Positions 11,196 to 23,900 of a stretch of 64,000 nucleotides of DNA are shown piece after piece (position 1 is the first letter of the stretch; each line of letters opens with the position of its first letter). Made by a program: the position numbers and the translations under genes. The stretch spans positions 8,992,001-9,056,000 of the forward strand of contig OX442322.1 in the NCBI GenBank assembly GCA_949358305.1, given 5' to 3'. The notes below the pieces were generated by a model. It worked only from the letters and a program-made list of their open reading frames with translations. It ran no database searches and was not told the DNA's origin. Origin of the DNA: Strigamia acuminata. Its lineage: Eukaryota > Arthropoda > Chilopoda > Geophilomorpha > Linotaeniidae.

Positions 11196-13585
11196 AAGCA
11201 CTTTTGTGCAAGCATTAGGGTTAGTGAAAGGTTAGGAGCCCAGAAGCAGAGTTCTTTCACTTTCTCGGTTGTTCAAGGACAGGGTACACTCGCCCTTAGT
11301 GACAAGGTGCGAGTCCAACAACCTTGATGTGAGAAAGGGCCAGGGATTCTATATTCTTTTCTCTTTTATGCAGAGCCAGGCGCTCCTTTTTTAGGTTTAG
11401 TTTCGTATACTCACTCAGGGTGCATGGGGTAAAGTTCTTGAGGGTCCTCGTCAGTCGGGGCATAGTTTCGGTCTCGCGGGGGATGGAACGGAACAGTTTT
11501 TTGAGCGTGTCGGTTCTCTGGTGGACACTCGTGTTATTGGACCCAATACACGAGGAGCTAATCGGTTTTAGAGGGTGAGCTTCTTCACCATACTTTAATT
11601 CCTGTTGCTCACGTTCTCCTGAGCTTCTGCGCACTGTTCAACTTTCAGTCTTGTCCATTGCTCCTCCGAGATAGGCAGTAAGCTTTGCCTTGGTACTTAG
11701 ATTGTGCAAGGAAGTCTTCTCCTCCTTTGGATCCGGGTTTCTTTTACCTATGCACGAAATTGAGTCAGTTAATTCGTCAAATGCGTCAAGCATTGGGAGA
11801 TGTGCGATCAAGGTTGAGCGGATCGCAACTTGTTTTCACGCCCCCTCCTACCCAAAGTTTTGAGCACAGAAGCACAAGTGTTTTGGCTGAACACAGGTGC
11901 ACAACTGTTTTTTTTGGGGTTCCTGAGAGAAAAGGTCGAGGGTTAGATCTAAAGAGTAAGTCGTGATTTCGAGTTCCCTTGGGCTAGCTTCCGATAGGAG
12001 GACGTAGAGGCGACGATATAGTAGAAATTAGTAATTAGTTTTTTTTTTTTTAGTGTTTGAGTTCAGAGCTTTTTGCGACGAGTCTGACGGTCACACGTCC
12101 ATGGGGTTTGGGTTAGTGGCGTGTCAGATACTCGCGGAAGTCTTCTGAAACAAAAGCTTAGTTAGTCAAAGGTTAGTTAATTCATAGTTTTTACCTTTAA
12201 AAAGTGGTTTTCTCTCACAAAGAAATCCACAGGTGTTGTTTTTTCCAAGCTTTTTTGGCTCTGGCATTAGTGGTTTAAACGCCGTGGCAGCTTTCTTTTT
12301 CTGTCGGGAGGAAAATGGGTTATGATAGAAAGGAAGGTTTAGCTGAGATATTAGCCAGAGAGAAGGTCGAATTGAAGAGAAAGCATTGAGGATAATTCGC
12401 GGTGTCAGGGGATACCCCTAGTTTTTTGTTAAAAAAGGGAATTATGTGTTGTGCTCTTAGATTCAAATTTTTGGCTTGTCTTGCGTTAGTTTAGCAGAGC
12501 CCTGCTTGTAGTAGAAAAAAAATGAGAAAAGATTTTGTACTAGTAGTCGGGTGGGGCACGATTGAAGTTACCTGTCTTAAATTTAAGTGGCCGCTTCTCG
12601 TTGTGAGAGTTCTAGAGAGGTTTGAATGGAGATTTCACTAAGGGAGGGGTTTCGTTTTCTGCAATGTCAACGGGTAACTGTTTTTAAAAGTGAGCACAAT
12701 TTTCTTAATTTTTCAAGTGTATTTAGACTGGGGGTGTGTTCTTTGACATTGCGCGTTATTGGTTCCAATTGGTTTTTTGGTTCATTACACAGTTTAGTTT
12801 AGTTCTTTCTAGTTGAAGATATTTTAGTTTAAAGGAAATTGGGCACGAGTTTACCTTTGCGGTGAGTTGCCGCCTGATTGGACGGTCGATGGCTTGGCTG
12901 ATTGTTTGTCATCAAGTCGTGAGTTGATCGCCTGTTTAGGTTGGTCGCTTGGTGTCCCAACGGTGAATTGGTTGTCTTTGTTTAGTTAGATAGGAATTTT
13001 CTTTAGCTTTCTGCGGCATTTTCGTTTCAGTTTGATGTCAACTTTGGCAGGCTTCCTGATTGGATCAATGGCTGAGCTCAGGTGCTTGCGTGCGTCGGTG
13101 TCTTTAGAAGCGAATTTTGTCTGAGGATTCAAACTACCTCTTAAAGGAAGTGTATGAGAAGTAGGTTTGTTAATTTAGCTTTAAGGTTATTCGTGGTTTA
13201 GTGGTGTCTTGTCTTTGACTGACCCCCTTGGTTGTGGGTCTCAGTTTCCCAAGGTTGACTGCAGGTCAATCTTTATGGGAGAGACAAGCTCCTTTTTTTT
13301 TTGTGATTGTTAGTCGTTTCTTTGTATTACGGGTTGCAAGTTAGAGTTCTGTTATTTTGCAGTATGCCTAGGGTCTTCTCGTCTCAAGGGACCCGCTCCT
13401 GTTCGTGTTAATGTATTGTTAACAGAAGAGTCAATATATTTTCGTTTGGGAAAAGGGGTTCTATGATTCGTTGTGGATTCTTGCCAAAAGATATAGGCAA
13501 GGTGAAAGTCAAGCTGCTCGGTCTTTTCTTCTTGGGTGCGGTTCCTTCAGGGCGGCTGCTCTCTTCCTTTTTCGGCCGGGAGCGA

Positions 13586-15091
13586 TGTTGCGAGCAAGGA
13601 CGCAACAAAAAGATTAGAAGACTCGCGTTTCACCTCTGAAAATGGTAGAAGATCTTTTTAATTTTAGTCCATAGTTTTGACCATGAGTTTGGGACATATC
13701 TGAGATGTCCAGTTGCCGGTTTTGACCGACGGTCGCATGCAGAGCAGACCTCGGCGGTTGTCGTGTTGTCGATCGCACCTGGAATTGGTCAGGGGATATG
13801 TCTTTGATCGTTTTGTGGTTGTTTTAGTATTTGTTATTAGTTGTTTACCTCTGTTATTTGCTTTTGAGACGTTTTTGTGTTCGGTTCGGGTTCCAGTACA
13901 CTTGTGAATGAGCTGAGTGTATATTCTCAGCATAATCGCCATAGCATAGGTCAACTGGATTCAGGAAACTGTGTATTTATTAGTTTTAAAGAGGTTTTAC
14001 ATATTGTTTTGACGGTTGCTAACCTTTGCTGGATGTTTTAGTGTTTTGATGCTCATTGGAGACGTGGGACAGCAAGAAACAAACGGTTTTGGGTGTCCTT
14101 GGCATTTGAGTGCACATGAGCGCATTGGGATCGTGTTCGGGAGAGAGAGAGACCAGGAAACGCCTCGTTTGGCTTCCCTGCAACGTCCCCACACTGAGTT
14201 TGGAAGTCCCAGCGCTGTTGTCATGCCTTGGTCGACCCTGGAAGTCTGTTTGACTCGTTTCTGCTCTCATTCACGGCAGTTAGCAACTGCCTGGCCGCCA
14301 TTTTGGAAAGGAGCGGTTCTCTTTGTGTTTGAGCACTGCTGGGAGATTTTCCTAGAACATAGCAAGCTGGGTAGCAATATTTATTTTAATACTTTGTGAT
14401 TTTATAGAAGTGTTTTAACTGTACATTTGTTAATTTCACTTAACTTTACAAACAAGTGCAGAGATGAGTATTGAGGTAGGCTGCCTTGCCATTGGTTGTT
14501 AATCTTCTTTTTGCTTTGTTAATTGTTAAGTATATTTTAGATTGAGTTTTGCCTTGGTTTCATTGCTTTATTTTGTCTAAATTCTATTTATGTTTTAAGA
14601 ACAAATGTACATAGGTTTTAAGCTATTTTAGTTCAGATTGAATTACGCCATTGTTGCATCATTGCATTGTAGCTTGTTGTTGCTATGATTTAGTTGCTAG
14701 GCGCACTGTTGTTAGAGTAGGTTGCTAAAGAAGCAATAGTTGTTATCTGTTGTTAAGAATAAAGCCAGTTGATGTGTTTTTACTCTGCTTTGGGTGAATC
14801 ATTTCTGATCTGGTTTTCTGCTACAAGAAACATGATAATGAGTGAGTAGAGAGTTTTGCATGCTCTCCTCCTCACTGAAGGCACAAGGTTTTTTCCCCAG
14901 TATCCAGAGAGCTGCTTTAATCACTTCAACTAAATGCAGTTGGGCCTAATTTCTCCAGATGCATTTAGGCCTACAACTTGGGCTGAGAATTCAACTTGTT
15001 TCATCATCCACTATACAGTCTCGGGCGGTTTCCAGAGTTTGGTGACCAATTCGCCAGTCTTTTCCTGTGAGATCCAAGGTTGTTTGCTACA
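13586..15091 (+). repeat. E 3' LTR (1506 bp)
   Basis: Same length as 515-2020 and by eye the same sequence. It is followed by GAAG, the target duplication, and then by F coding sequence. Confidence 0.95.
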
Positions 15092-15590
15092 GAAGTATAT
15101 CGGCGACCACTCAAAGATTTAATGACTCTACGCCAGCAGAAATAGACTACGATGTTTTCAACATAAATCTCAAGTCAAAACATGATGAACAAGATATCAA
15201 GTTGACCATGTTATCCGTTGAAAACCTTCCGAGAGTGCAAGGAATCTTGAATCCTTCTGTCATAGAAAAGGTGAAGAAACTGAAAATGGAGTTAGCCGAA
15301 GATTTGCCAGCAACGACTGCCAATGTTGACCTCCTGTTAGGAGTTGACGTTTGGTGGAAAATTGTGAAAGAAGGTCGCAAGAAGATTAATGAAGATCTTG
15401 GACTTATCAACACGTTGTTCGGATGGGTACTTTCCGGTGCAGCTGGAAATACCAGCCTGTTTGAAGAGGAAGCCGATCTTACATCGTGTTGCAATACCTG
15501 CCAGATCGATATTAATCAGAAGCTGGACAAATTGTGGAATCTGGAAGCGATAGGAATAGATTCTGGAGAAAAAGAATCTGACTTTACCAG
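15092..15590 (+). CDS. F Gag-Pol, piece 2 (C-terminal protease region)
   Basis: The first four bases are the E target duplication; unique F sequence starts at 15096 and completes the codon broken at 514. The piece has no stop and matches H through the conserved block DLLLGVDVWWKI followed by INTLFGWVLSGAAG, typical of the Pao peptidase (DUF1758) region. A cysteine cluster (CCNTC) comes next. It ends at 15590, where G inserted after CCAG, and continues at 48752. Any longer open frame that runs into flanking bases is a chimera with LTR sequence. Confidence 0.92.
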
Positions 15591-16331
15591 TGTTGCGAGC
15601 AGATTCGCAACATGGGTTTTTTTGCTATCGCAATAGCGGATTTGCTTGAATTGATCAATTATTTAAGTTTGTGTTTAGTTAATAGCGCAGCTTAAGTTTT
15701 GTCTGAATGTTAAGTGAGATTCGTGAAGTTTGTGACGTGGGAGTGGTAGTTGTACATTAATTCCGCTTAATTTTGTACTTCTTGACCGGCACTTTAGAGC
15801 TTTCTCTGCTAAGATTCACCTAAAGTGTCGTTTGCTGTTAGTTTTAAGTTTGTTTTTACTTTGAAATGCGTGTTTAACGGTTTACTGTATTTTCTGTATG
15901 CATTCTTGCTCATTTCTATGCTTTTATTAGTTGTTATACTTTACAAGTTGGCACTAGAGGGCTGAATTCTCTGTGCAATTGTTGTAATCCGTTGCTACGA
16001 TCGGTGATCTAATTGTTGTGCGTTGCACAACAACACTTGCTTGCTAGGGTTAAGTTATGTAGTTTTTTTCTCCCTTTTTCTTTCTGTGTACTTTTGATAG
16101 ATATTAACTTTAGAATAAATTCAGTTTTCATGTGCTTTAGCACATCAGTCTTGGATTCAATGTGTGCTCATTGCTGCGCCTGTTCAGGGCAGCAATTTCG
16201 TTTATTTTCCATAAGTTTCAAGAGTGAATTCAATTACGGCAATTCACTACAAGATCAGGTGAGAGAAGTTATTCTTCATCTTTTCTTCCTCGTTTCTTGC
16301 AGACTGCCACGGTCCAGGGCTGCCGGAAACA
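15591..16331 (+). repeat. G 5' LTR (741 bp)
   Basis: The LTR starts TGTTGCGAGCAGATTCGCAA and ends GGAAACA. AATAAA is at 16114-16119. The one difference I noticed from the 3' copy is T at 15988 against A at 48404. A hairpin GTTGTGC/GCACAAC lies near 16017. Confidence 0.95.
16259..16302 (+). other. Intron-like 44-nt GT-AG segment in the G LTR
   Basis: CAG|GTGAGAG at the start, a long pyrimidine tract, and TTCTTGCAG| at the end: strong matches to both splice-site consensus sequences. The length is 44 nt, as in A, B and C, despite different sequence. The 3' LTR copy is at 48675-48718. Confidence 0.45.
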
Positions 16332-16508
16332 TTTTGGTACCGTTGACTCAGGATTTTCGAACGAATTTCCTTCCGCTCGTGGCTGCGAAAATGGCGGACA
16401 TCGCCGCCATTTGTCCAAGCGAACTTGCCGAATGCAGAGCCAACTGCATTGGAGGTTTTTTGAGCTGTGTGACGTCAGCCACACAGAAGGCTATCACACA
16501 GGACGAGG
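16332..16508 (+). other. G leader, first part
   Basis: A primer-binding site TGGTACCGTTGACTC starts at 16335; here TGGTACC replaces the TGGTGCC of most elements. H inserted after GAGG (16505-16508), and the leader resumes at 37712. Confidence 0.7.
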
Positions 16509-17779
16509 TGTTGCAAACAGACATGTCGAACTCGGAAGTCGCGTGGTACATTCATAGGCAACTGTCCTGTTGCGCATCCATGATCGTATAGTAGAAATTC
16601 CAGCAGCAGAAAGCGTTAGGCCTAGCATTAGGCCTAGTTCTCAAACAGTAGATCAGATGGGAAAAACATCTCAGCTAATGGGCAAGCAAATGTGTCTTCA
16701 AGGAGGAGGAGAGTCAGCTTGGCTCTCTACTCACTCATTCTCTGGGAACTCATTTCAGAAATAATCCAAAGGAAGAACATCAGAGAAAGAGAAAAGAATA
16801 ACAACTTATTTATTCTAAATCAACCATAACAAACTTCTTCTAGCAACAGCTAGTAACAACAGCAACAACAACTAAGCCTAGCAACAACAAGCGCCTAGCA
16901 ACCGTGAACAATGGCGCTAAAATAGGCTTATTTACAAGCAACAATTACTCATTATAAATAACTTATTGCCTCCAAAGAGGGCGCTACGTGTCTCAAACTT
17001 AACCCTTTTACATCAAATTGATAACAAGTAATAAAAGCTTAATCTTAACATCTATTAGAGGCATAAAATACATAAATAAACAAGTATTAACAATTCCCAA
17101 TCTTAGTTCCGGAGGAAAGCCAACTTTCCTTCTCAAAGACAAAAGCCAACCGCTCATCATGCAAGATGGCGGCACAGCAACTTGCTAACAGCTGTGCAGG
17201 CGAACAGGAGCGAGCCAGACAGACTTCCATAGCCGCCCTTGACCAGACATCGACGCAAGGACCTTCCAAACAGCGTGGGGACTCGAACGAGAGTCCAAAC
17301 CAAGGCGTATCGACGCCGCTCTAGACACACACGCGGATCCGATGCGTGCAAATGCCGTCAACTGTCACGGGAGCTTATGCCGCTCGCCACCTGCTGCCTC
17401 ACGTCTTGGAAAGTCGCTGACCCCCTAAAACATCAAGCAAAAGGTAAACAACAATGAAATAAAATATGCCTATCTCAAAACAACTCTAATAATTCTTAAA
17501 CTAATACACAGAATTACTAAACCACTAAAACGATCACATCAAAACGACCACAAGTGACCGACAACACATCTCCCGACCAATCCAGGTGCGACTGGCAGCA
17601 TGACGACCGTCAAGGACATCACCAAACAAGACCGCTGGTCAGCCAAACAACCGAACATCTCAGATATGTCTCCAACTTGTGTCAAAAACTAAAAACCAAA
17701 TTAAAAAGTCAATTCTTCTTTTCAGAAGCCAAAACGTGGAAAACTTCTAAATCTTTTTGTTGCGTTCCTGCTCGCAACA
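16509..17779 (-). repeat. H 3' LTR (1271 bp)
   Basis: On the minus strand it starts TGTTGCGAGCAGGAACGCAA at 17779 and ends GTTTGCAACA at 16509. AATAAA (minus) is at 16809-16814. Same length as 36437-37707. Confidence 0.95.
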
Positions 17780-17829
17780 TCGCTGCCAGCCGAAAAAGAA
17801 GAGAACAGCCGGCCGAAAGGTCCGGTGCT

Positions 17830-17960
17830 CTAGTCCAGCTCCAACGCCCGTACGTGTTTGACCGATCGTCTGTATTCTTTTCCGTTTGACGAAAGCACCC
17901 GTACGACTCGAACGAGACCGTCTTCCCCGGGCATGACCTCGGTGATACGGGCAAGAGGCC
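17830..17960 (-). CDS. H Gag-Pol, piece 3 (integrase C-terminal tail)
   Basis: This piece gives about 42 codons and the TAG stop at 17830-17832. It encodes the end of integrase and closes with VKHVRALEL, the same ending as F. Bases 17957-17960 (GGCC) are the B target duplication. Counting each duplication once, pieces of 3991, 1132 and 127 nt total 5250 nt, a complete uninterrupted frame. Between 17780 and 17829 there is only the pyrimidine-rich 3' boundary ending GGCAGCGA. Confidence 0.9.
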
Positions 17961-18733
17961 TGTTGCGAGCACGTGCAACATGGATTTTTGCTATCGCAAT
18001 AGCGGATTTGCTTTAATTGATCAATTATTTAAGTTTGTATTTAGTTAATAGTGCAGCTTAAGTTTTGGCTAAATGTTAAATGAATTTCGTGTAGTTTGTG
18101 AAGTGGGAGCGGTGAATTACCTGATTTAAGCTGTCTTTTTTTAAGGTAATCTTGTATCTTTTCTTTGATTCTTTGGAGTTTTACTGCTTGGATTCGTCCA
18201 AAGAGTCGCTGCTGTTAGTTCCTAGGTTAGTTCATTTATTTGAAACACTTTGTCTTAATTTATTACGGTTTTGTGCCTTTTGTAATGATTTTATACTCGA
18301 AACTGTGTATTTTCTTGTATACGCTTTATCATTTTGTCACTAGAGGGACAATTCGCCTCTTGCGAGCGATTGTTGCCACTCGTTGCTAAGAGCCGCTGCT
18401 CTAATTGTTGTAGGTTGCGCAGCAACTACTCTGACTTGTTATGTAGTTTTCTAGGGTTAAGATATGTAATTTTCTCCTCTCTTTTTCTGTGTATTTTGAT
18501 AGATGTTAACTTTACAATAAATTCGGTTTGTTTATGTGTTATTTAACACATTAGTGGTGAGTTCTTCCAGACACTTGTTAGGCCACTTTGCAGGGATTTC
18601 AAGCAGGATTTCTCCTGCAATGCATCATCTTTTTTGGAGCTCATCACAAGTTTTAGTAAGTAGGTTTATTTGTTATAACCATTTCCGATTGTCTTCTAGA
18701 GTGCCACACGGCCACAAAGCACTGCTAGAAACA
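17961..18733 (+). repeat. B 5' LTR (773 bp)
   Basis: Very close to the A LTR. AATAAA is at 18516-18521; the 44-nt GT-AG segment is at 18656-18699. Confidence 0.95.
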
Positions 18734-21700
18734 TTTTTGGTGCCGTTTTGCTTGACCAGGATGCAAGCCAGATGTGAAGTTGTCGTGAGTTTGACAATGG
18801 CGGCAGTGGGCGCCATTTTACAGGACAAGAACGACATGTGCAGGACCAACTGTATCGAGAGTTGCCTGGACAGTGTTACGTCCACCACATCGTGTGCCAC
18901 CAGCGCAGCGAGTGTGGCTGCCACACACATCGGGAATCATCACACGGGATGGCGAAATTTGTCTCAGGGACATCCAGTGGGTCAGGTTCGAGTCTGTGGG
19001 TCGCCGATGCCGTCCATGCAGTTCGTACTTGGGCGCCGCCAGTCAAGTTGGCGGTCATCGAGTCTGCCGTTTCCAGTGACCACTCCGGGATCGATTGACG
19101 ATCTTTCACAGAGCAGAAGGAGGCAGCACCACTTGTGCAACATGCTAGGACTGCCCGATCCGCCCATCCGAGTCAGGAGTGGTATCGTCTTGTTGTCAGC
19201 TGGGTGTTGGCGTGCCTCGTGTTCCGACGGATCCGCCAAGGGAGCTGTGCTGTCGGATCAGAGTCTCAAGCGTCAGTTACGCCGCCTGAAGTCTATTTTC
19301 GAAACACAACGCAATGTACTGGAGTCAGCAATGAAGATTTCATTTATTGTTGATTAATTTCTTTATATGAAATGAAATGTTAGATTTTAAGGTTTTTTTT
19401 GGGGGAAATTGTGATCGTTTTGGGTTTTTTAAGGGGCGTTAGATTCTCACAGTGAATAAGGGTCGTTTTTAGCTCATTTCTCTAGAATTCTTTGCATGTT
19501 CGCGCCTTGTCTACCATGTTGAGCTGTCGGCAAGGTCCCTTTAGATTCCCTGTAACAGTTTTTGCCCTTTTTCTTACGATTTACTGTGATCCTGTTTCAC
19601 GTTTCCCTTTTGAGATAAAATAAGGTGGCTGGTATAATTTTACTGGCCTTTTTTATTTAGGGTCTAGTTAGAGAGTTTGTATCTTTGATAGTTTATACTT
19701 AACCCGTGTATATTTATTAGCTTTACTCGATTTGCTCACGTTTGGTGAGATTTTCAATCCAATTCATGCTTAATATAGTTCTCTTCAAGTTTTGATTGTC
19801 AGGTCCCTTGTAGACGAGTTCGTCAGTAGGTTCTGCCGCTAGCCTTATATTTGTTTGGCTTTTTAGTTTAGTTCGTTTAGCAGTTGCTAATCGAATTTCT
19901 CCTTTACCATTGAAAAGGGGATTTCGTGTTGAGATGGGAAATCTGTCCCATGGCTCTTGTGGCCGGAGTTGAGATGCACGAGTCATATCTCGTGATCTGC
20001 TCTCTCCTTTTCTCGTGATGTTGCGTCTTATTGCAGAGTCCCGCCTTCTATAAGGGGCTCTATCTGTTTTTGCCTTTGTCTGTTTCAAGAAGGCCCGGCT
20101 TCACAGCTCGGGGTCCTTTCAGTTGGGGGTTTCCGCTAATCATTGGTGATCGGACGTTGGTGTTATGAGGCCAGTCCTTGACCAGCGAGGCGGACGAAGC
20201 CCGTCATTCTTGGTTTTAGTTTGTGTGCCGCTCGAGTTTCCTCGTGAGCTCTGGTGTCGGTCATCTCTCCGCTTCGGGAGAGGGCACACCCGTTTGTATT
20301 CGTGTGTTTGTAGAACGTTTCTTGTTTTTAGAACGAGATTCGTTCTTTTGCTGCTCGAGTCTAGCAGAGCGAGCGCTGGCCCGCGAGGTCAGTCGGTTCT
20401 TACCTGTCCGTCAATCTCTGTTAGTTTAGGTTGTTATACAACTTGTTTGCAAGTGGGTTTGGATTTAGAAAGGCGTGTGACTTCTGTCGGTGCTGGAAGT
20501 TTAGAGCAGCCGATCCGCACCGCCCACTGGACAAGTCCAGTTTTTGTTGTTGACCGCTGCATCCAGTGTTTACCGCTGGTGATGTACGTTCTGCATTTTC
20601 ACTGTCTCTTCATGGAAACGTCCGTAGCGTTTCATGAGTCTTCATTGGCTATTCTAATTCTTTGGGGCAACTTTAGAATCTGGACATTTTAGCTTATTCG
20701 TTTAGGAAATAGCTTGCTTGCTATTTTTTGGTTGTGGCTAGCTAGCGTGGCGTTAGGGTATAGGTACTTGTTTTGGATGGTCGTTCTTGCTGTGCACAGC
20801 AAGGACTGCCATTCGATGTGTTTCAGAGGGCAGGTTTGTACTGCCATACTCTGTTAGATGTCGTGTCCGAGACAATGTCCCTGCGCCTCTTGGCGGCCCC
20901 TATTTCTACGTTTGCTTCCCGCGACTGAGTAGTTGTTGTTAGTCTTTCATCCCTAGCTCTGCAGTGAGGCAGACATGCACTAGGCAGGGAGCCCACTCTA
21001 GGATGGGTCGAAGGACGTGTGTGTGCGGCCTTCTTGGCGCCGGCACTCGGCAACACGTTTTGGTCATTGGACAACACGTGCTTTCAGTAGAGTGGCGATT
21101 TCCGGAAGTCGGCTTGCTGATCGACGATGTGGTCAATGGGTATGTGAGCGAGTCAATTGTCGACTTACCGGTTCCAGGAATGCGGTTGGCAACTGGCAAG
21201 CCCTTGTGCTCATGTCTATGTGTGACGCCCCTCGCAATCAGGGACGTCAAGCAACCCTCCCTCTTCTCTCGTTTCTCGGTTCAATCATATTGGTTCCGAC
21301 TCGGGGTGGGCCAAGCGTTCATACAGTAGCCTCCTTATTGGGGCATGGGGTTTCAGCTAGATCTAGTTTGAATTTCCCCTTCGGTTAAAGAAGTTTCAGT
21401 CTTCGTGGTAGTCTGCTCACAACAGGCTACACGGTGGCCCGAGTGCGGACGCGCTGTCCATCGGGTACCTCTTTGTTCAAGGCGCATTCGTAAAGCGCAG
21501 CTCGGCTGAAAGAAAGCCACCGGTTTTGATTTCTTTTCAACAACGTGATTAGTTTTCATGCAGGAAGTGTAGCTTCACTTCATTTGGTTGCAGTTGCACT
21601 GCTTCCAACGTTTTTCAGTATCGTTTGACACCTGTTGATCTTCAAAAAGAAGTATCTCCCTTTCCTTACTTTTCTCGTGGGGAGGAAATGGATTGATTAT

Positions 21701-23127
21701 TTGGGTACGGACTTATTCCCTCTTCGGAAAAAAAAGCAGAAAGTTTAGTGTTTTGGAATTCTTGCTGGTTTTCACAGTTCCAGTTTGTTAGTTTCCTTTG
21801 TGAGGCCATACTTGGCCAATAGCTTTAGTGATAATATTGACGTTTTTGCCGGTATTTATTTGCACGGAACGTGCTCGTTTTTTTTTAGATAATTGAACCG
21901 TTTTTCTTTTGTTAGTTAGATAAAGTTGTGGTCGATGGGTCAGCGTGCGCGTGTTTCCTTGTCGCTGTGGACAAAAGGTCGCAGTTGGTTTACACAGTCA
22001 CCTGACTACGTCTTTCCTTTCTTTCTTTATTCTCTGCTCTTAGCGGTGTCGTGGGTTCATGTCAAGTCAGGGTGCGGTCAACGCCTTTGCGTGGCAGTTG
22101 CTGCGAATGGTTCGCATTGCCTGAGCTTCATGCCTTCTCGTTCTCTTTTTCCTCCTTCTGGCGTGATCATGATAGCTAGGTGGTCATGGCTTTGGGTAAG
22201 TTGTTAGTTAGTCACTCTTTGCGAAAGAGTGGTGCCTAGGTCTTGACGGCATTTTCTAGTTCTTCGTACGAATGCTGGGTGGTTGGTCAGACGATAGGTC
22301 TGGGTCAACGCATTCATTCCCTTAGTTTGTATTTTTTTTGTTTTCTATAAAAGGTTCGTCTTTAGTAGTTTAATAAGTTTAAGTTCGCAGCTCGTGTTTT
22401 AGTGCGGATGGAGGTTTCCGTGGTACGCTGTCACTTGAGCGCTGGCTCGAGGACAACGAGGCGGTGAAGCCTGCCGTGTCTCAAGTCCGTTCTCTTTTGC
22501 GTTCCAAGTTTTCTTTCTAGTCTTCATGTATGTCATGTTCCTTGCGAGGCCATGCTCGGTCAAGAGTTTTTTGTGACAGTTTTCTTTTTTCGATGACGTT
22601 TAGTTCTCGGTATTGAGATTTTGAACCTCGGTGTGTGGTCAGGCAAGTGTTATTGACCAGCACCCCTTCCTCTTTGACGAGGATTCTCGTTTTCCTGCTT
22701 CTAGTTTCCATTAGTTTAAGCGTCTGTCTACGAGTTGACAGACTGAGCTTTCGGACAAGCTCCCGCAATGTTCTCACGTCGTTTTGGTTAGAAAACCCGT
22801 TCAGTCGGATTTTCTAAAGGTTTTTTGCGTGTGCGCCACGTGGGTATTGGCGACGCCGTGGCCCCTTGGTGTCTGGACTAGGGCATCATGGCACGGCCCT
22901 TCTCTTTCTTCTCTCCGGTGTTTTTGGGTCACAATCCGATTTCGACGCTCTTGGTTCCGTGACGCTTCTAGAGGTCCCGGATGTTTAGGTTACAGCTTTT
23001 TGCCTTTGCGACTTTCACAAAGTCGAGTTTGGTTTCGGTACTTTTTCTTCCCGTGCTCTTGGTTTTGATGGGGAATTTCTTCAACGGTTTTCTGCCTTGC
23101 CTTCCCTTCTTCTTTGGCCGGCAACGC
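18734..23127 (+). other. B interior: non-coding
   Basis: The primer-binding site TGGTGCCGT starts at 18738. The leader stays open from the LTR to the 14-mer at 19304-19317, whose ATG opens a 6-codon frame. The remaining 3.8 kb is conserved with A, C and G. Relative to them it lacks 10 bases near 21169 (GCAGTTGCTT in the others), which shifts the only long open frame common to the family. No protein is supported. Confidence 0.75.
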
Positions 23128-23900
23128 TGTTGCGAGCACGTGCAACATGGATTTTTGCTATCGCAATAGCGGATTTGCTTTAATTGATCAATTATTTAAG
23201 TTTGTATTTAGTTAATAGTGCAGCTTAAGTTTTGGCTAAATGTTAAATGAATTTCGTGTAGTTTGTGAAGTGGGAGCGGTGAATTACCTGATTTAAGCTG
23301 TCTTTTTTTAAGGTAATCTTGTATCTTTTCTTTGATTCTTTGGAGTTTTACTGCTTGGATTCGTCCAAAGAGTCGCTGCTGTTAGTTCCTAGGTTAGTTC
23401 ATTTATTTGAAACACTTTGTCTTAATTTATTACGGTTTTGTGCCTTTTGTAATGATTTTATACTCGAAACTGTGTATTTTCTTGTATACGCTTTATCATT
23501 TTGTCACTAGAGGGACAATTCGCCTCTTGCGAGCGATTGTTGCCACTCGTTGCTAAGAGCCGCTGCTCTAATTGTTGTAGGTTGCGCAGCAACTACTCTG
23601 ACTTGTTATGTAGTTTTCTAGGGTTAAGATATGTAATTTTCTCCTCTCTTTTTCTGTGTATTTTGATAGATGTTAACTTTACAATAAATTCGGTTTGTTT
23701 ATGTGTTATTTAACACATTAGTGGTGAGTTCTTCCAGACACTTGTTAGGCCACTTTGCAGGGATTTCAAGCAGGATTTCTCCTGCAATGCATCATCTTTT
23801 TTGGAGCTCATCACAAGTTTTAGTAAGTAGGTTTATTTGTTATAACCATTTCCGATTGTCTTCTAGAGTGCCACACGGCCACAAAGCACTGCTAGAAACA
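23128..23900 (+). repeat. B 3' LTR (773 bp)
   Basis: By eye identical to 17961-18733. It is preceded by CTTCTTTGGCCGGCAACGC and followed by GGCC. Confidence 0.95.

Larger units (their letters stand above)
8822..13585 (+). other. E interior right of A: non-coding, with two stem-loop arrays
   Basis: The first four bases are the GAGC duplication. The remaining 4.8 kb has no open frame with a recognisable domain; the longest are about 110 codons without family features. Two consecutive arrays of short hairpins are at 10865-11195. The last 90 bases are pyrimidine-rich (CTCTTCCTTTTTCGGCC) and end GGGAGCGA at the 3' LTR, as in H and J. Confidence 0.75.
515..15091 (+). mobile_element. Element E: non-autonomous BEL/Pao-like element, inserted in F, containing A
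   Basis: E is bounded by two 1506-bp LTRs (515-2020 and 13586-15091) and flanked by GAAG at 511-514 and 15092-15095. Without A, E is about 8.5 kb with about 5.5 kb of interior. No Gag, protease, RT or integrase frame is visible in it, so movement would need proteins in trans. The LTR start (TGTTGCGAGCA...), the internal sequence GGGAGCGA just before the 3' LTR and a mid-LTR block around ACATATCTGAGATG resemble element H, which is a plausible helper family. Confidence 0.93.
17961..23900 (+). mobile_element. Element B: about 6-kb non-autonomous LTR element inserted in H integrase
   Basis: B has 773-bp LTRs at 17961-18733 and 23128-23900 and is flanked by GGCC (17957-17960 and 23901-23904). Its interior aligns with A, C and G. 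It lies in the opposite orientation to H and truncates the last 42 codons of the H integrase. Confidence 0.95.

Noticed and set aside
23840-23900. C-terminal residues of the H integrase frame
   Set aside because: These codons are B LTR read on the minus strand. The true C-terminus is at 17830-17956.
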